Source of the DNA: Betaproteobacteria bacterium | GTDB taxonomy: Bacteria; Pseudomonadota; Gammaproteobacteria; Burkholderiales; Usitatibacteraceae | Direction of reading: 5' to 3' | Length of the DNA: 64,000 bases | NCBI GenBank assembly: GCA_016720855.1 | Contig: JADKJU010000002.1 | Span: 496,001-560,000, forward strand | Shown here: piece after piece, positions 35,044 to 42,778 of the stretch | Position numbering within the stretch: the stretch's first letter is position 1 | How the letters are laid out: every line of letters begins with the position of its first letter | Made by a program: the position numbers and the translations under genes | The notes under the pieces: generated by a model | Database searches by the model: none | The model's input: the letters and a program-made list of their open reading frames with translations, nothing else | What the model was told of the DNA's origin: nothing

Positions 35044-36165
35044 ATGGGGGTGAATGCATGGGGGATGGCAGCGGCGCTCGTGTTCGTCACGGGTGCGGCC
35101 GCCGTCGACTTCGGAAGCAAGGGCGGACCGGCGCCTGACAACATCGACGAAGTCATGGAAGTCCTGCGCAAGGACCCGTACGACCTGGAGCTCCTGATCA
35201 GCTTCGGCACTTCGAAGGGAGGGTCCGCGGGCCACCTGGCCCTGGCCATTCGCGACCAGGCGCCCGGCGACGACCGGGTCTATTCCGCCAACTTCTACGC
35301 CGACCGGGCGCCTGAGCACGAGAAGGACTTCTACGCGGACGACCTCGTGGTCCGGATCCCGAAGAAGGAGTACCTGTTCGGGACGGCCTCCTCGCTCGGC
35401 GACAAGGCCTCGTTCGGCCTCGATTTCGGCGAAACCTACAAGCGGTCGGTCATCGGCGTGCGCGTGTACGGCGTCCCGGCTCGGGAGAAGGAGGCGCTGA
35501 CGGCCTTCTTCGCGCGCGTGAACGACGATTTCCACGGCCGCACGCGGGGGACCGAGTACCACACCGGGGAGGTCAAGTACGGATACCTCACCCTCAACTG
35601 CGCCAAGACGATCGGCTCGGCGTTCCGATACGGCGCCGGCTACGAGGGCCTCGATATCAGCGGCGCATGGCTCTTCCAGGGGATCCGGCTGGTGGCGGCC
35701 CTGACGGCCAATACGCCGACGGACATGGCGGTGAAGCTGCTCGGGCAGTGGAACGCGCGCGGCTACGGGATGGACGTGGTGCTGTACGGCAAGTACGCGG
35801 CCTCCACGTATGTGGATCCGCACGAAGACGAGCCCGTGGAGTTCCGCGACCTGCCCAACCGGTTTCCCTCGGTGCTCTCCCGCGACTTCCGGAAGGACGC
35901 CGGCGAATACCGGGATTTCGACAACCTCTACGCGATGTACCTCTTCTACAACCTGGGCAAGTACGTCGTTCGCGTGGACGAGGCGACGAAGCGGCTCGGG
36001 ATCGAACGCGCCAGGAAACCCATGGCCTACCCCGAAGCGGCGGAACTCGCTGCGCAGAGCGCCCGCTCCGACAGCGCGGCCTACGAACAGCGCGCCGCCT
36101 TCAAGCCGCGGGGGACGAGGATCGGGGAGGTCGCGCAGGGCGATGAGCGCACAAGCGCGCCCTAG
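35044..36165 (+). CDS. Secreted protein of unknown function, possible permuted papain fold
   Basis: 373 residues with a weak signal peptide (about 1-21). I do not recognise the family. His64 in GHLALAIR, at the start of a beta-rich region, and Cys186 in LTLNCAKTIG, at the start of a helix, appear in the His-then-Cys order seen in circularly permuted NlpC/P60-like or LRAT-like domains, so a periplasmic cysteine hydrolase is possible. The remaining 180 residues are mixed with no clear repeat. It is monocistronic or linked to the downstream AmpG-like permease 51 bases away, which would fit a cell-wall theme. The functional suggestion is weak. Confidence 0.7.
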   Translation: MGVNAWGMAAALVFVTGAAAVDFGSKGGPAPDNIDEVMEVLRKDPYDLELLISFGTSKGGSAGHLALAIRDQAPGDDRVYSANFYADRAPEHEKDFYADDLVVRIPKKEYLFGTASSLGDKASFGLDFGETYKRSVIGVRVYGVPAREKEALTAFFARVNDDFHGRTRGTEYHTGEVKYGYLTLNCAKTIGSAFRYGAGYEGLDISGAWLFQGIRLVAALTANTPTDMAVKLLGQWNARGYGMDVVLYGKYAASTYVDPHEDEPVEFRDLPNRFPSVLSRDFRKDAGEYRDFDNLYAMYLFYNLGKYVVRVDEATKRLGIERARKPMAYPEAAELAAQSARSDSAAYEQRAAFKPRGTRIGEVAQGDERTSAP

Positions 36166-36216
36166 TTCGCGGGCTGCGCCCGGGGACGCGCCGGCTTCCG
36201 GTATTCTCTTCGCACC

Positions 36217-37479
36217 TTGGCGTCCCACGACTACTCTGCCGTCTTGCGCGACCGCAACCTCGCGGTCATCCTGATCCTCGGTTTCTCCTCGGGCCTGCCG
36301 CTGGCGCTCACCGGCGGCACGCTGCAGGCGTGGATGACCGTGGAGGGCGTGGACCTCTCCACCATCGGCTTCTTCACGCTCGTCGGGCTGCCGTACACCT
36401 GGAAGTTCCTGTGGGCACCGATGATGGATCGCTTTGTGCCCCCGTTCCTCGGGCGCCGGCGCGGGTGGCTGCTCGTCACCCAGTTCGCGCTCGCCGGAGG
36501 TATCGCGGCCATGGCCTTCGCGTCACCCACGGGCAACCTGGCCTGGCTCGCGGCGCTGGCCGTCCTCGTGGCTTTCACCTCCGCCTCGCAGGATATCGTT
36601 TTCGACGCCTACCGGACCGATGTCGCGAAGCCCGAGCAGCGCGGCCTTGCCGCGGCATTCACCGTCGTGGGCTACCGTGTGGCGATGCTCACCTCGGGTG
36701 CCGCAGCGCTCGTGCTCGTGGGCGGGTCGGGGTTCATTCCGGCGCTGGGCTGGAAGAACACCTATCTCGTCATGGCGGCGTTGATGGCCGTGGGAGCCGT
36801 TGCGACGCTATGGGGGCCGGAGCCGGAGACGGTTGCGCCGCCGCCGCGCACGCTCGATGAGGCGGTGTGGGCGCCTCTCAGGGAATTCTTTTCGCGGCCC
36901 GGCGCATGGGTGCTGCTGGCGCTCATCGTCCTCTACAAGCTGGGGGATGCCTTTGCGGGCTCGCTCACGACGGCATTCCTGCTGCGCGGCGCGGGTTTCT
37001 CGCTGGACGATGTGGGCTACGTGAACAAGGGCATGGGGCTCGCGGCGACGATCTTCGGCGCGCTGTTCGGCGGCGCGCTGATGGTGCGCCTGGGCCTGTA
37101 CCGCGCGCTCATGGTCTTCGGCATCCTTCAGGCTGTCTCGAACCTGGGCTTCATGGCGCTCGCAAGTGCCGGGAAGAGCTGGCCCCTGATGATCTTCGCC
37201 GTCGGCTTCGAGAACCTCTGCGGCGGAATGGGCACGGCGGCCTTCGTGGCCCTCCTCATGGCGCTGTGCGATCACCGTTTCACCGCTACCCAGTACGCGC
37301 TCCTGTCGGCGCTGGCTGCCTTCGGCCGCGTCTACGTGGGACCCGCCGCCGGCTATGCCACGGACCCGAAGTTCCTCGGCCTGTCGTGGACCGCGTTCTT
37401 CTTCCTCACCTTCATCGTCGCGCTGCCGGGCCTGCTGCTCCTTTGGTGGAAGCGCGAGTCGCTGCGGGCCCTCGAATGA
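36217..37479 (+). CDS. AmpG-like MFS permease
   Basis: 420 residues with about 12 membrane segments. The opening ILGFSSGLPLALTGGTLQAW and the TWKFLWAPMMDR and ASQDIVFDAYR motifs match AmpG, the importer of GlcNAc-anhydroMurNAc muropeptides for wall recycling. The TTG at 36217 is the only start close to the homologous N-terminus. No ampD or ampC-ampR genes lie nearby, so the substrate is inferred from family. Confidence 0.88.
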   Translation: MASHDYSAVLRDRNLAVILILGFSSGLPLALTGGTLQAWMTVEGVDLSTIGFFTLVGLPYTWKFLWAPMMDRFVPPFLGRRRGWLLVTQFALAGGIAAMAFASPTGNLAWLAALAVLVAFTSASQDIVFDAYRTDVAKPEQRGLAAAFTVVGYRVAMLTSGAAALVLVGGSGFIPALGWKNTYLVMAALMAVGAVATLWGPEPETVAPPPRTLDEAVWAPLREFFSRPGAWVLLALIVLYKLGDAFAGSLTTAFLLRGAGFSLDDVGYVNKGMGLAATIFGALFGGALMVRLGLYRALMVFGILQAVSNLGFMALASAGKSWPLMIFAVGFENLCGGMGTAAFVALLMALCDHRFTATQYALLSALAAFGRVYVGPAAGYATDPKFLGLSWTAFFFLTFIVALPGLLLLWWKRESLRALE

Positions 37480-37599
37480 ACGCGGGGACCGTTCCGGGGC
37501 CCCCCACGCCCGTCCCCCTTGCCGCGAGGGCCGTGCAGCGGCCACCGGCAGCAGCCAGGGGCCGGGAAGAGCCGTGCCCGGCGGCTGGCAAAGGCGGCG

Positions 37600-38187
37600 C
37601 TACCCTCGCCGGCGGAACCGGAATACGCCCAGGCTGCCGAGGAGGTTCGGCAGCGTCTCGACGATCTTTCCCTCGTGCAGCACGCGCTCGTCGAGGATCT
37701 GCGCGCCCACCTTCACGCACAGGTCCTCGAAGTCCTTTACCGTGCAAAGGTGGATGTTGGGCGTGTCGAACCACTCGTAGGGGAGCGACTCCGACACCGG
37801 CATGTGGCCGCGCAGGATGGCGAGGCGGTGCTTCCAGAAGCCGAAGTTCGGGAAGGTGACGATGCCCTCGTGGCCCACGCGCAGCATCTCGCGAAGGATG
37901 AGGTCCGAGCGGCGCATCGCCTGCAGCGTCTGCGACAGGATCACGAAGTCGAAGGCGTCGTCCTCGAAGGCGGAAAGCCCGCTCTCCAGGTCCATCTGGA
38001 TCACGTCGACTCCGTGCGCCACCGCCGCGAGCACGCGATCGGGATCGATCTCCACGCCATAGCCCTTCACGCCCCGCGTGGCTTCCAGCCCCGCGAGCAG
38101 CTCGCCGTCGCCGCAGCCCAGGTCCAGCACGCGCGCGCCCTCCGGAATCCAGGAAGCGATGAGGTCGAATTCGAAGCGCGGCGTCAT
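37600..38187 (-). CDS. metW: Methionine biosynthesis protein MetW
   Basis: 195-residue SAM-dependent methyltransferase-like protein (VLDLGCGDGELL near residue 20). It is needed together with MetX for homoserine acylation in several proteobacteria. Its ATG overlaps the metX stop as ATGA, so both share the SAM-II riboswitch-controlled transcript. Confidence 0.95.
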   Translation of the reverse strand: MTPRFEFDLIASWIPEGARVLDLGCGDGELLAGLEATRGVKGYGVEIDPDRVLAAVAHGVDVIQMDLESGLSAFEDDAFDFVILSQTLQAMRRSDLILREMLRVGHEGIVTFPNFGFWKHRLAILRGHMPVSESLPYEWFDTPNIHLCTVKDFEDLCVKVGAQILDERVLHEGKIVETLPNLLGSLGVFRFRRRG

Positions 38188-39407
38188 GGTTTCACCCGCC
38201 CGGAATAGCCCTTCATTTCCTCCAGCTCCGTGCCGCCGACGATGAGGGTGCGCTCGCGCCGGCCCGCCCCGACTTCCTGCGCCACGTTGTCCAGGTAGGC
38301 CGCCACCAGCCGGTGGTAGTGCGCGTTGTCGAGCAGGAATGCGTCGTGGCCGTGCGGCGCGTCGATCTCCGCGTAGGTGACGTGCTTGCCGCCCTTGACC
38401 AGCGCCTGCACGATCTGGCGCGAGCGCTCCGGGGGAAAGCGCCAGTCGCTCGTGAACGAGACCACGAGGAAGCCCGCCTTCGCCGGCGCCATGGCTCTTG
38501 CAAAGTCGCCGCCGGTCTCGCGCGCCGGGTCGAAGTAGTCGAGCGCCTTGGTCATGATGAGGTAGGTGTTCGCGTCGAACACCTGCGCGAACTTGTCGCC
38601 CTGGTGGCGCAGGTACGACTCGATCTCGAATTCCACCTCGTAGTTGAACCCGTAGTCGTCGCCCTTGATCTCGCGGCCGAACTTCTCCCCCAGCAGGTCC
38701 TCGGACAGGTAGGTGATGTGACCGAGCATGCGCGCGAGCCTGAGCCCGCGCGCGGGGAAGGTTTTCATCGCGTAGAAGTTGCCGCCGTGAAAATCGGGGT
38801 CCGACACGATCGCCTGCCGCGCCACGTCGTTGAACCCGATGTTCTGCGTGGAAAGCTTGGGCGCGGCCGCGATCACGAGGGCGTGGCGGATGCGATCCGG
38901 AAAATCGAGCGTCCATTGCAGCGCCTGCATGCCGCCCAGCGAGCCGCCCATGGCCGCCGCTAGCCGCTCGATGCCGAGCCGGTCCATGAGCCGCGCTTGC
39001 GATGCGACCCAGTCTTCCACCGTGACGAGCGGAAAGGCCGCGCCGTAGGGCTGGCCCGTGGCGCGATCGATGGAGGCGGGCCCCGTCGATCCGTGGCAGC
39101 CGCCGAGGTTGTTCACGCCGATCACGAAGAAGCGGTCGGTGTCGATCGCCTTGCCGGGCCCCACCATGTTGTCCCACCAGCCGGGCTTCTTCGGGCTGTC
39201 GGCGTGCCAGCCGGCGACGTGGTGGTTGCCCGAGAGCGCGTGGCAGACGAGCACGGCATTGGAGCGGTCGGCGTTCAGCTTCCCGTAGGTTTCGTAGACG
39301 AGCTCGTAGGAGGCAAGCGTGCGCCCGCCCTTGAGGATCAGGGGCTCGAGGAACCCCGCTCGCTGGGGAGCCACCTCACCCACCGAGCCGATGGCCATTG
39401 CATTCAT
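38184..39407 (-). CDS. metX: Homoserine O-acyltransferase (MetX; probably succinyl type)
   Basis: First committed step of methionine synthesis. 407 residues of alpha/beta-hydrolase fold. The nucleophile is Ser156 in GGSLGGMQ; the Asp of DWRFPP and the His of GHDAF complete the triad. The NNLGGCHGSTGP motif at about 99-110 is the form found in betaproteobacterial MetX enzymes reassigned as O-succinyltransferases (MetXS); acetyl specificity cannot be excluded. The start MNAMAIG at 39407 lies 17 bases past a terminator hairpin, and ribosome-binding signals there are weak. Confidence 0.94.
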   Translation of the reverse strand: MNAMAIGSVGEVAPQRAGFLEPLILKGGRTLASYELVYETYGKLNADRSNAVLVCHALSGNHHVAGWHADSPKKPGWWDNMVGPGKAIDTDRFFVIGVNNLGGCHGSTGPASIDRATGQPYGAAFPLVTVEDWVASQARLMDRLGIERLAAAMGGSLGGMQALQWTLDFPDRIRHALVIAAAPKLSTQNIGFNDVARQAIVSDPDFHGGNFYAMKTFPARGLRLARMLGHITYLSEDLLGEKFGREIKGDDYGFNYEVEFEIESYLRHQGDKFAQVFDANTYLIMTKALDYFDPARETGGDFARAMAPAKAGFLVVSFTSDWRFPPERSRQIVQALVKGGKHVTYAEIDAPHGHDAFLLDNAHYHRLVAAYLDNVAQEVGAGRRERTLIVGGTELEEMKGYSGRVKP

Positions 39408-39423
39408 GACGTGTCCCGCAAAT

Positions 39424-39456
39424 GAAAAACCCGACCGGCTGTCGCGGGGTCGGGTT
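39424..39456 (-). terminator. Intrinsic terminator/attenuator in the metX leader
   Basis: Minus-strand hairpin with 9-base arms AACCCGACC and GGTCGGGTT and an 11-base loop, followed by a short T run (TTTTTC including the stem end). It lies between the SAM-II aptamer and the metX start, inside the leader, so it probably acts as a conditional terminator. Confidence 0.7.
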
Positions 39457-39476
39457 CTCGTCGGGAGACCTGCCTT

Positions 39477-39530
39477 TCGCTTTAGCCGTATTTGTTTCGC
39501 GCCCGCAAGCTGAAGCTCAAATCGGCGCGT
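39477..39530 (-). promoter_or_regulatory. SAM-II (SAM-alpha) riboswitch upstream of metX
   Basis: On the minus strand P1 pairs CGCGCC (39524-39529) with GGCGCG (39498-39503). The loop carries GATTTGAGC followed by GCTTGC, and the 3' segment is AAACAAATACGGCTAAAG. These match the conserved SAM-II pseudoknot parts: a GATTT loop after P1, TTGC before the P1 3' strand, and the terminal GCTAAA. The predicted transcription start at about 39530 puts the aptamer at the extreme 5' end. Binding of S-adenosylmethionine should turn metX-metW off. Confidence 0.85.
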
Positions 39531-39536
39531 GAGGAC

Positions 39537-39565
39537 ATTCTAATCCGGATTGTCGGCTGGAGAAA
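39537..39565 (-). promoter_or_regulatory. Promoter of the metX leader
   Basis: Minus-strand -10 box TAGAAT (39542-39537), with a weak -35 TTTCTC (39565-39560) at 17 bases. The predicted start coincides with the first base of the SAM-II aptamer. Confidence 0.5.
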
Positions 39566-39612
39566 AGCCCGCGCGGGAACCTTCGCGCATGCCTTTTCCG
39601 GGCCGCAAACGG

Positions 39613-39642
39613 CGAAACGCCCGGCCAGTGCCGGGCGTTTCG
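39613..39642. terminator. Strong hairpin downstream of the outer-membrane protein gene
   Basis: Perfect 12-base arms CGAAACGCCCGG and CCGGGCGTTTCG around a 6-base loop. It lies 36 bases past the stop of the minus-strand barrel gene. The T-tract is better on the plus strand (GTTTTCC), so it may be bidirectional. Confidence 0.6.
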
Positions 39643-39677
39643 TTTTCCAACCGGAGACCCGTTGCCGGGCGCGGAAC

Positions 39678-40250
39678 CTAGAACCTGAAATCGGCGCCGA
39701 TGAGGTAGCTGTCGACGTTGATCTTGTCGTTCTTCATCCATTCGCCGAACAGGCCCCACTGCTTGTTGAAGTAGTAGTGCGCGCCGACGCCGTACGTGGC
39801 CCCGGTCTGCTTGTCGGAGTCGTTGGCCGTCAGGGTGGCCGAGTTGGCGTTGGCTTTCAGTTCGGACTGCTCGATGCCGATGCGGGCGTAGACGTCGAAG
39901 GATTCGTGGATCGGCGCGATTCCGACCACGGAAATCCCCCACGACTTGGCCTTGGCCGAGCCGGAGATCTCCGTCGTGCTCGTCGGGGCCAGCCTGCCCG
40001 AGAAGCTGTAATTGCCGAGATCGTAGTAGCCCAGTTCCACGGCGATGTTGGGCGAGAACTTGTAGCCGCCGCGAATGGTATAGGTCGTGTCGCTGTCGTC
40101 GACGCTTGCGTTGTAGAGGCCCGTGAGGTCGGTGCCGCTCTTGTTGAGGTTGCCGACGCCGACACCGGCGCCGAAGTACCAGCTCTGCGCAAACGCGGGG
40201 GCAGCCGCGAGACCGGCGGCAAGGACAAGTGCAGTGGTGAGGCTCTTCAT
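39678..40250 (-). CDS. Outer-membrane beta-barrel protein
   Basis: 190 residues with a signal peptide (about 1-21, ending AFA). The mature part has alternating amphipathic strands (SWYFGAGVGVG, YTIRGGYKFSPNIAVELGY, ATYGVGAHYYFNKQWGLFGEW) and ends in the typical terminal aromatic residue (GADFRF), as in eight-stranded OmpA-type barrels. No OmpA peptidoglycan domain follows. It is divergent from the DUF3300 gene across 180 bases. Confidence 0.88.
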   Translation of the reverse strand: MKSLTTALVLAAGLAAAPAFAQSWYFGAGVGVGNLNKSGTDLTGLYNASVDDSDTTYTIRGGYKFSPNIAVELGYYDLGNYSFSGRLAPTSTTEISGSAKAKSWGISVVGIAPIHESFDVYARIGIEQSELKANANSATLTANDSDKQTGATYGVGAHYYFNKQWGLFGEWMKNDKINVDSYLIGADFRF

Positions 40251-40430
40251 CGTTTGATGCTCCTGATCAGGTTCTGGAAGGGAAATTCTGATACCATATG
40301 CGGCGGCGAATTGCGCCTTCATGCTGCGGTGCATTATACACACGCACCTTTCGGTCGCCTGCTTGGCCCAAACACCTCGCATGGATTGCTGGACACCAGT
40401 CCCCCAAGAAGATTCCTTTTGGAGCGTCGC

Positions 40431-41699
40431 ATGCACCCCTTCCAAGCTGTTCCGAAAGTCCTGTTTGCCCTGACCTTCCTGGCCGCGCCATTGGTCACGC
40501 TGGCGCAATCGCCGCCGCCGACCGCAGCGGCTGCCGCGCCGGCCGCGAAATCCTTCTCGCAGCAGGACCTCGACCAGATCCTTGCGCCGATCGCGTTGTA
40601 CCCCGACGCCCTCATCGCGCAGATCCTCATGGCCTCTACCTACCCGCTGGAAGTGGTGGAAGCTGCGCGCTGGTCCGCGGCGAACCCGAAGGTGACGGAC
40701 AAGGCGCTGGAAGCGGCGATGGAGAAGCAGCCTTGGGATCCGGCCGTGAAGGCGCTGACTGCCGTGCCGCAGGTGCTCAAGCAGATGAACGACAACCTTT
40801 CCCTCACGCAGAAACTGGGCGACGCCTTCCTGGGCGATCAGGCCGCGGTGCTGGCTACCGTCCAGAACCTGCGTGCCAAGGCCCAGGCGGCGGGCAACCT
40901 CAAATCGACGCCGGAGCAGAACGTGAAGACTGAGCAGGAGGCGGGCAAGACCGTCTACATCATCGAGTCGGCGAAGCCGGAAACGGTGTACGTGCCGGCC
41001 TACAACCCGGCCACGATCTACGGCCCGTGGTGGTACCCCTCCTATCCGCCCTATTACATGTACCCGCCGGGCTACGCCTATGCGCCGGGCCTCGCGTTCG
41101 CCACGGGCGTCATCGTCGGCGCCGCGATCTGGGGCAACTGCAACTGGCGTGGCGGCAACGTCAACGTGAACGTCAACAACTACAACCGCTACAACAAGGC
41201 GAACATCAGCAACGGCAACTGGAACCACAACGTCGACCACCGCAAGGGCGTGTCGTACCGGGACAACGCCACGGCACAGAAATACAACCGGGGCGGCGAC
41301 GCGAAGGCGGCGCAATCGCGCGACCAGTTCCGCGGCCGCGCCGAGCAGGGGCGCTCCGAGATGGGCAGCATGGACAAGAGTCAACTGCAGAATCGCTCGC
41401 AGCAGGCTGATCGGGGATCGGCGGGAGATCGCGCCTCGGCAGGCGATCGGGCATCGGCGGGCGATCGGTCCTCCGCGGGCAATCGCGCCTCGACGGCGGA
41501 CCGTTCCGGCGGCGGGAGCGCGTCGCGGGGAAGCGGCGATGGCGGCGGCGGATTTTCGGGCGCGGGCAGCGGATCGTCGACGCGTCAGGCCAGCTCGCGC
41601 GGCAGCAGCAGCCGGGCATCTTCGGGTGGTGGCGGCGGCGGCGGGCGCAGCGGCGGGGGTGGCGGCGGGCGTGGCGGCGGTGGCGGCGGGCGTCGCTAG
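40431..41699 (+). CDS. DUF3300 secreted protein with repeat-rich tail
   Basis: 422 residues. A signal peptide ends at about residue 26 (TLA). The DUF3300 domain (about 45-215; LDQILAPIALYPDALIAQIL, then YVPAYNPATIYGPWW) is followed by a hydrophobic Tyr/Pro stretch and an Asn-rich segment. The C-terminal third is low complexity: five copies of a six-residue DRASAG-type repeat (41409-41498), then Ser/Gly and Gly/Arg runs. The function of DUF3300 is unknown; an envelope role is likely. A DUF2950 gene follows at 35 bases, a pairing seen in other genomes. Confidence 0.88.
   Translation: MHPFQAVPKVLFALTFLAAPLVTLAQSPPPTAAAAAPAAKSFSQQDLDQILAPIALYPDALIAQILMASTYPLEVVEAARWSAANPKVTDKALEAAMEKQPWDPAVKALTAVPQVLKQMNDNLSLTQKLGDAFLGDQAAVLATVQNLRAKAQAAGNLKSTPEQNVKTEQEAGKTVYIIESAKPETVYVPAYNPATIYGPWWYPSYPPYYMYPPGYAYAPGLAFATGVIVGAAIWGNCNWRGGNVNVNVNNYNRYNKANISNGNWNHNVDHRKGVSYRDNATAQKYNRGGDAKAAQSRDQFRGRAEQGRSEMGSMDKSQLQNRSQQADRGSAGDRASAGDRASAGDRSSAGNRASTADRSGGGSASRGSGDGGGGFSGAGSGSSTRQASSRGSSSRASSGGGGGGGRSGGGGGGRGGGGGGRR
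41409..41498 (+). repeat. 18-bp tandem repeat within the DUF3300 gene
   Basis: Five in-frame degenerate copies of an 18-base unit close to GATCGGGCATCGGCGGGC, beginning at 41409, 41427, 41445, 41463 and 41481. They encode the hexapeptide series DRASAG and variants. Such arrays often vary in copy number between strains. Confidence 0.75.
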
Positions 41700-41734
41700 C
41701 CGTTCCCCCACCAATCGATCCGGAGAATACAGAC

Positions 41735-42700
41735 ATGAACACGATGAAATGGATGGCCGCGGCGATCGCCGGTGCGATGCTCGCGGCGGCAGGACCCGGG
41801 GCCTTCGCCCAGGAGAAGAAGGCGCCCGCGGCAAGCACTGCTTCCAAGGCGGCTGCACAGAAGACGTTTGCAACGCCGGAGGATGCGGCGAAGGCCCTTG
41901 CGGATGCCGTGCGCGCCGGGAGCACGGACGCGTTGCTCGCGGTGGTGGGGCCGAAATCGAAGAGCTGGCTCTTCACGGGCGACGACGTCGCGGACAAGGC
42001 GGAATGGGCGAAATTCCTCGCCTGCTACGACAAGAAGAATTCCATCGCGAAGCAGGGGGAGGCGAAGGCGGTGCTCAATTGCGGCGGCGACGACTGGCCG
42101 TTCCCCGCGCCGCTGGCGAAGAAGGGCGACAAGTGGTCCTTCGATGCCGAGGCAGGGCACGAGGAGATCGCGAATCGCCGCGTCGGCCGCAACGAGCTCA
42201 ACGCGATCCAGGCGATGCTCGCGATCGTGGATGCGCAGCGTGAGTACGCGGCGACCGATGCCGACGGCAACGGGACGTCCGACTACGCAGCGCGGTTCAC
42301 TTCCACTCCCGGAAAGAAGGACGGGTTGTACTGGGCGACGAAGGACGGAGAGAAGCCCAGCCCGCTCGGGCCGATCGCCGCAAAGGCAGTCAGTGAGGGT
42401 TACGGCGCGAAGACGCGGGCCGGCAAGCCGGAGGCCTTTCATGGCTACTACTACCGCATGCTGACTTCGCAGGGCAAGGATGCGCCCGGCGGCGCGTTCG
42501 ACTACGTGGTCAAGGGAAAGATGTGGGGCGGTTTCGCCGTCGTCGCGTATCCCGCGTCGTACGGCAATTCCGGGGTCAAGTCCTTCATCGTGAGCCACGA
42601 CGGGGTCGTGTACGAGAAGGATCTCGGCCCGTCCTCGGCGTCGGCAGCCGGAAAGATGAAAGCCTTCAATCCGGACAAGACCTGGAGCAAGGCGCAGTAG
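41735..42700 (+). CDS. DUF2950 secreted protein
   Basis: 321 residues with a signal peptide (about 1-25, ending AFA). The DUF2950 body has TFATPEDAAKALADAVRAG, then AGHEEIANRRVGRNELNAI, and later FHGYYYRMLTSQGKDAPGG. It probably shares an operon with the DUF3300 gene 35 bases upstream. No enzymatic motif is recognisable. A GC-rich hairpin follows. Confidence 0.88.
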   Translation: MNTMKWMAAAIAGAMLAAAGPGAFAQEKKAPAASTASKAAAQKTFATPEDAAKALADAVRAGSTDALLAVVGPKSKSWLFTGDDVADKAEWAKFLACYDKKNSIAKQGEAKAVLNCGGDDWPFPAPLAKKGDKWSFDAEAGHEEIANRRVGRNELNAIQAMLAIVDAQREYAATDADGNGTSDYAARFTSTPGKKDGLYWATKDGEKPSPLGPIAAKAVSEGYGAKTRAGKPEAFHGYYYRMLTSQGKDAPGGAFDYVVKGKMWGGFAVVAYPASYGNSGVKSFIVSHDGVVYEKDLGPSSASAAGKMKAFNPDKTWSKAQ

Positions 42701-42711
42701 GCCAATCGCGC

Positions 42712-42737
42712 GGCCGGATGGTGCATTCGATCCGGCC
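42712..42737 (+). terminator. Hairpin after the DUF2950 gene
   Basis: Eight-base arms GGCCGGAT and ATCCGGCC with a 10-base loop, starting 12 bases after the stop codon. The following GTCTTG is only weakly T-rich, so termination may be inefficient. Confidence 0.4.
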
Positions 42738-42778
42738 GTCTTGCGCCCGGCAGCGGCTGTCCCGGCTCTCTTTCCCCG

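Noticed and set aside
35044..37479. Beta-lactamase induction locus (ampG with a partner)
   Set aside because: No ampR, ampC or ampD gene is near; AmpG similarity alone supports only muropeptide import.
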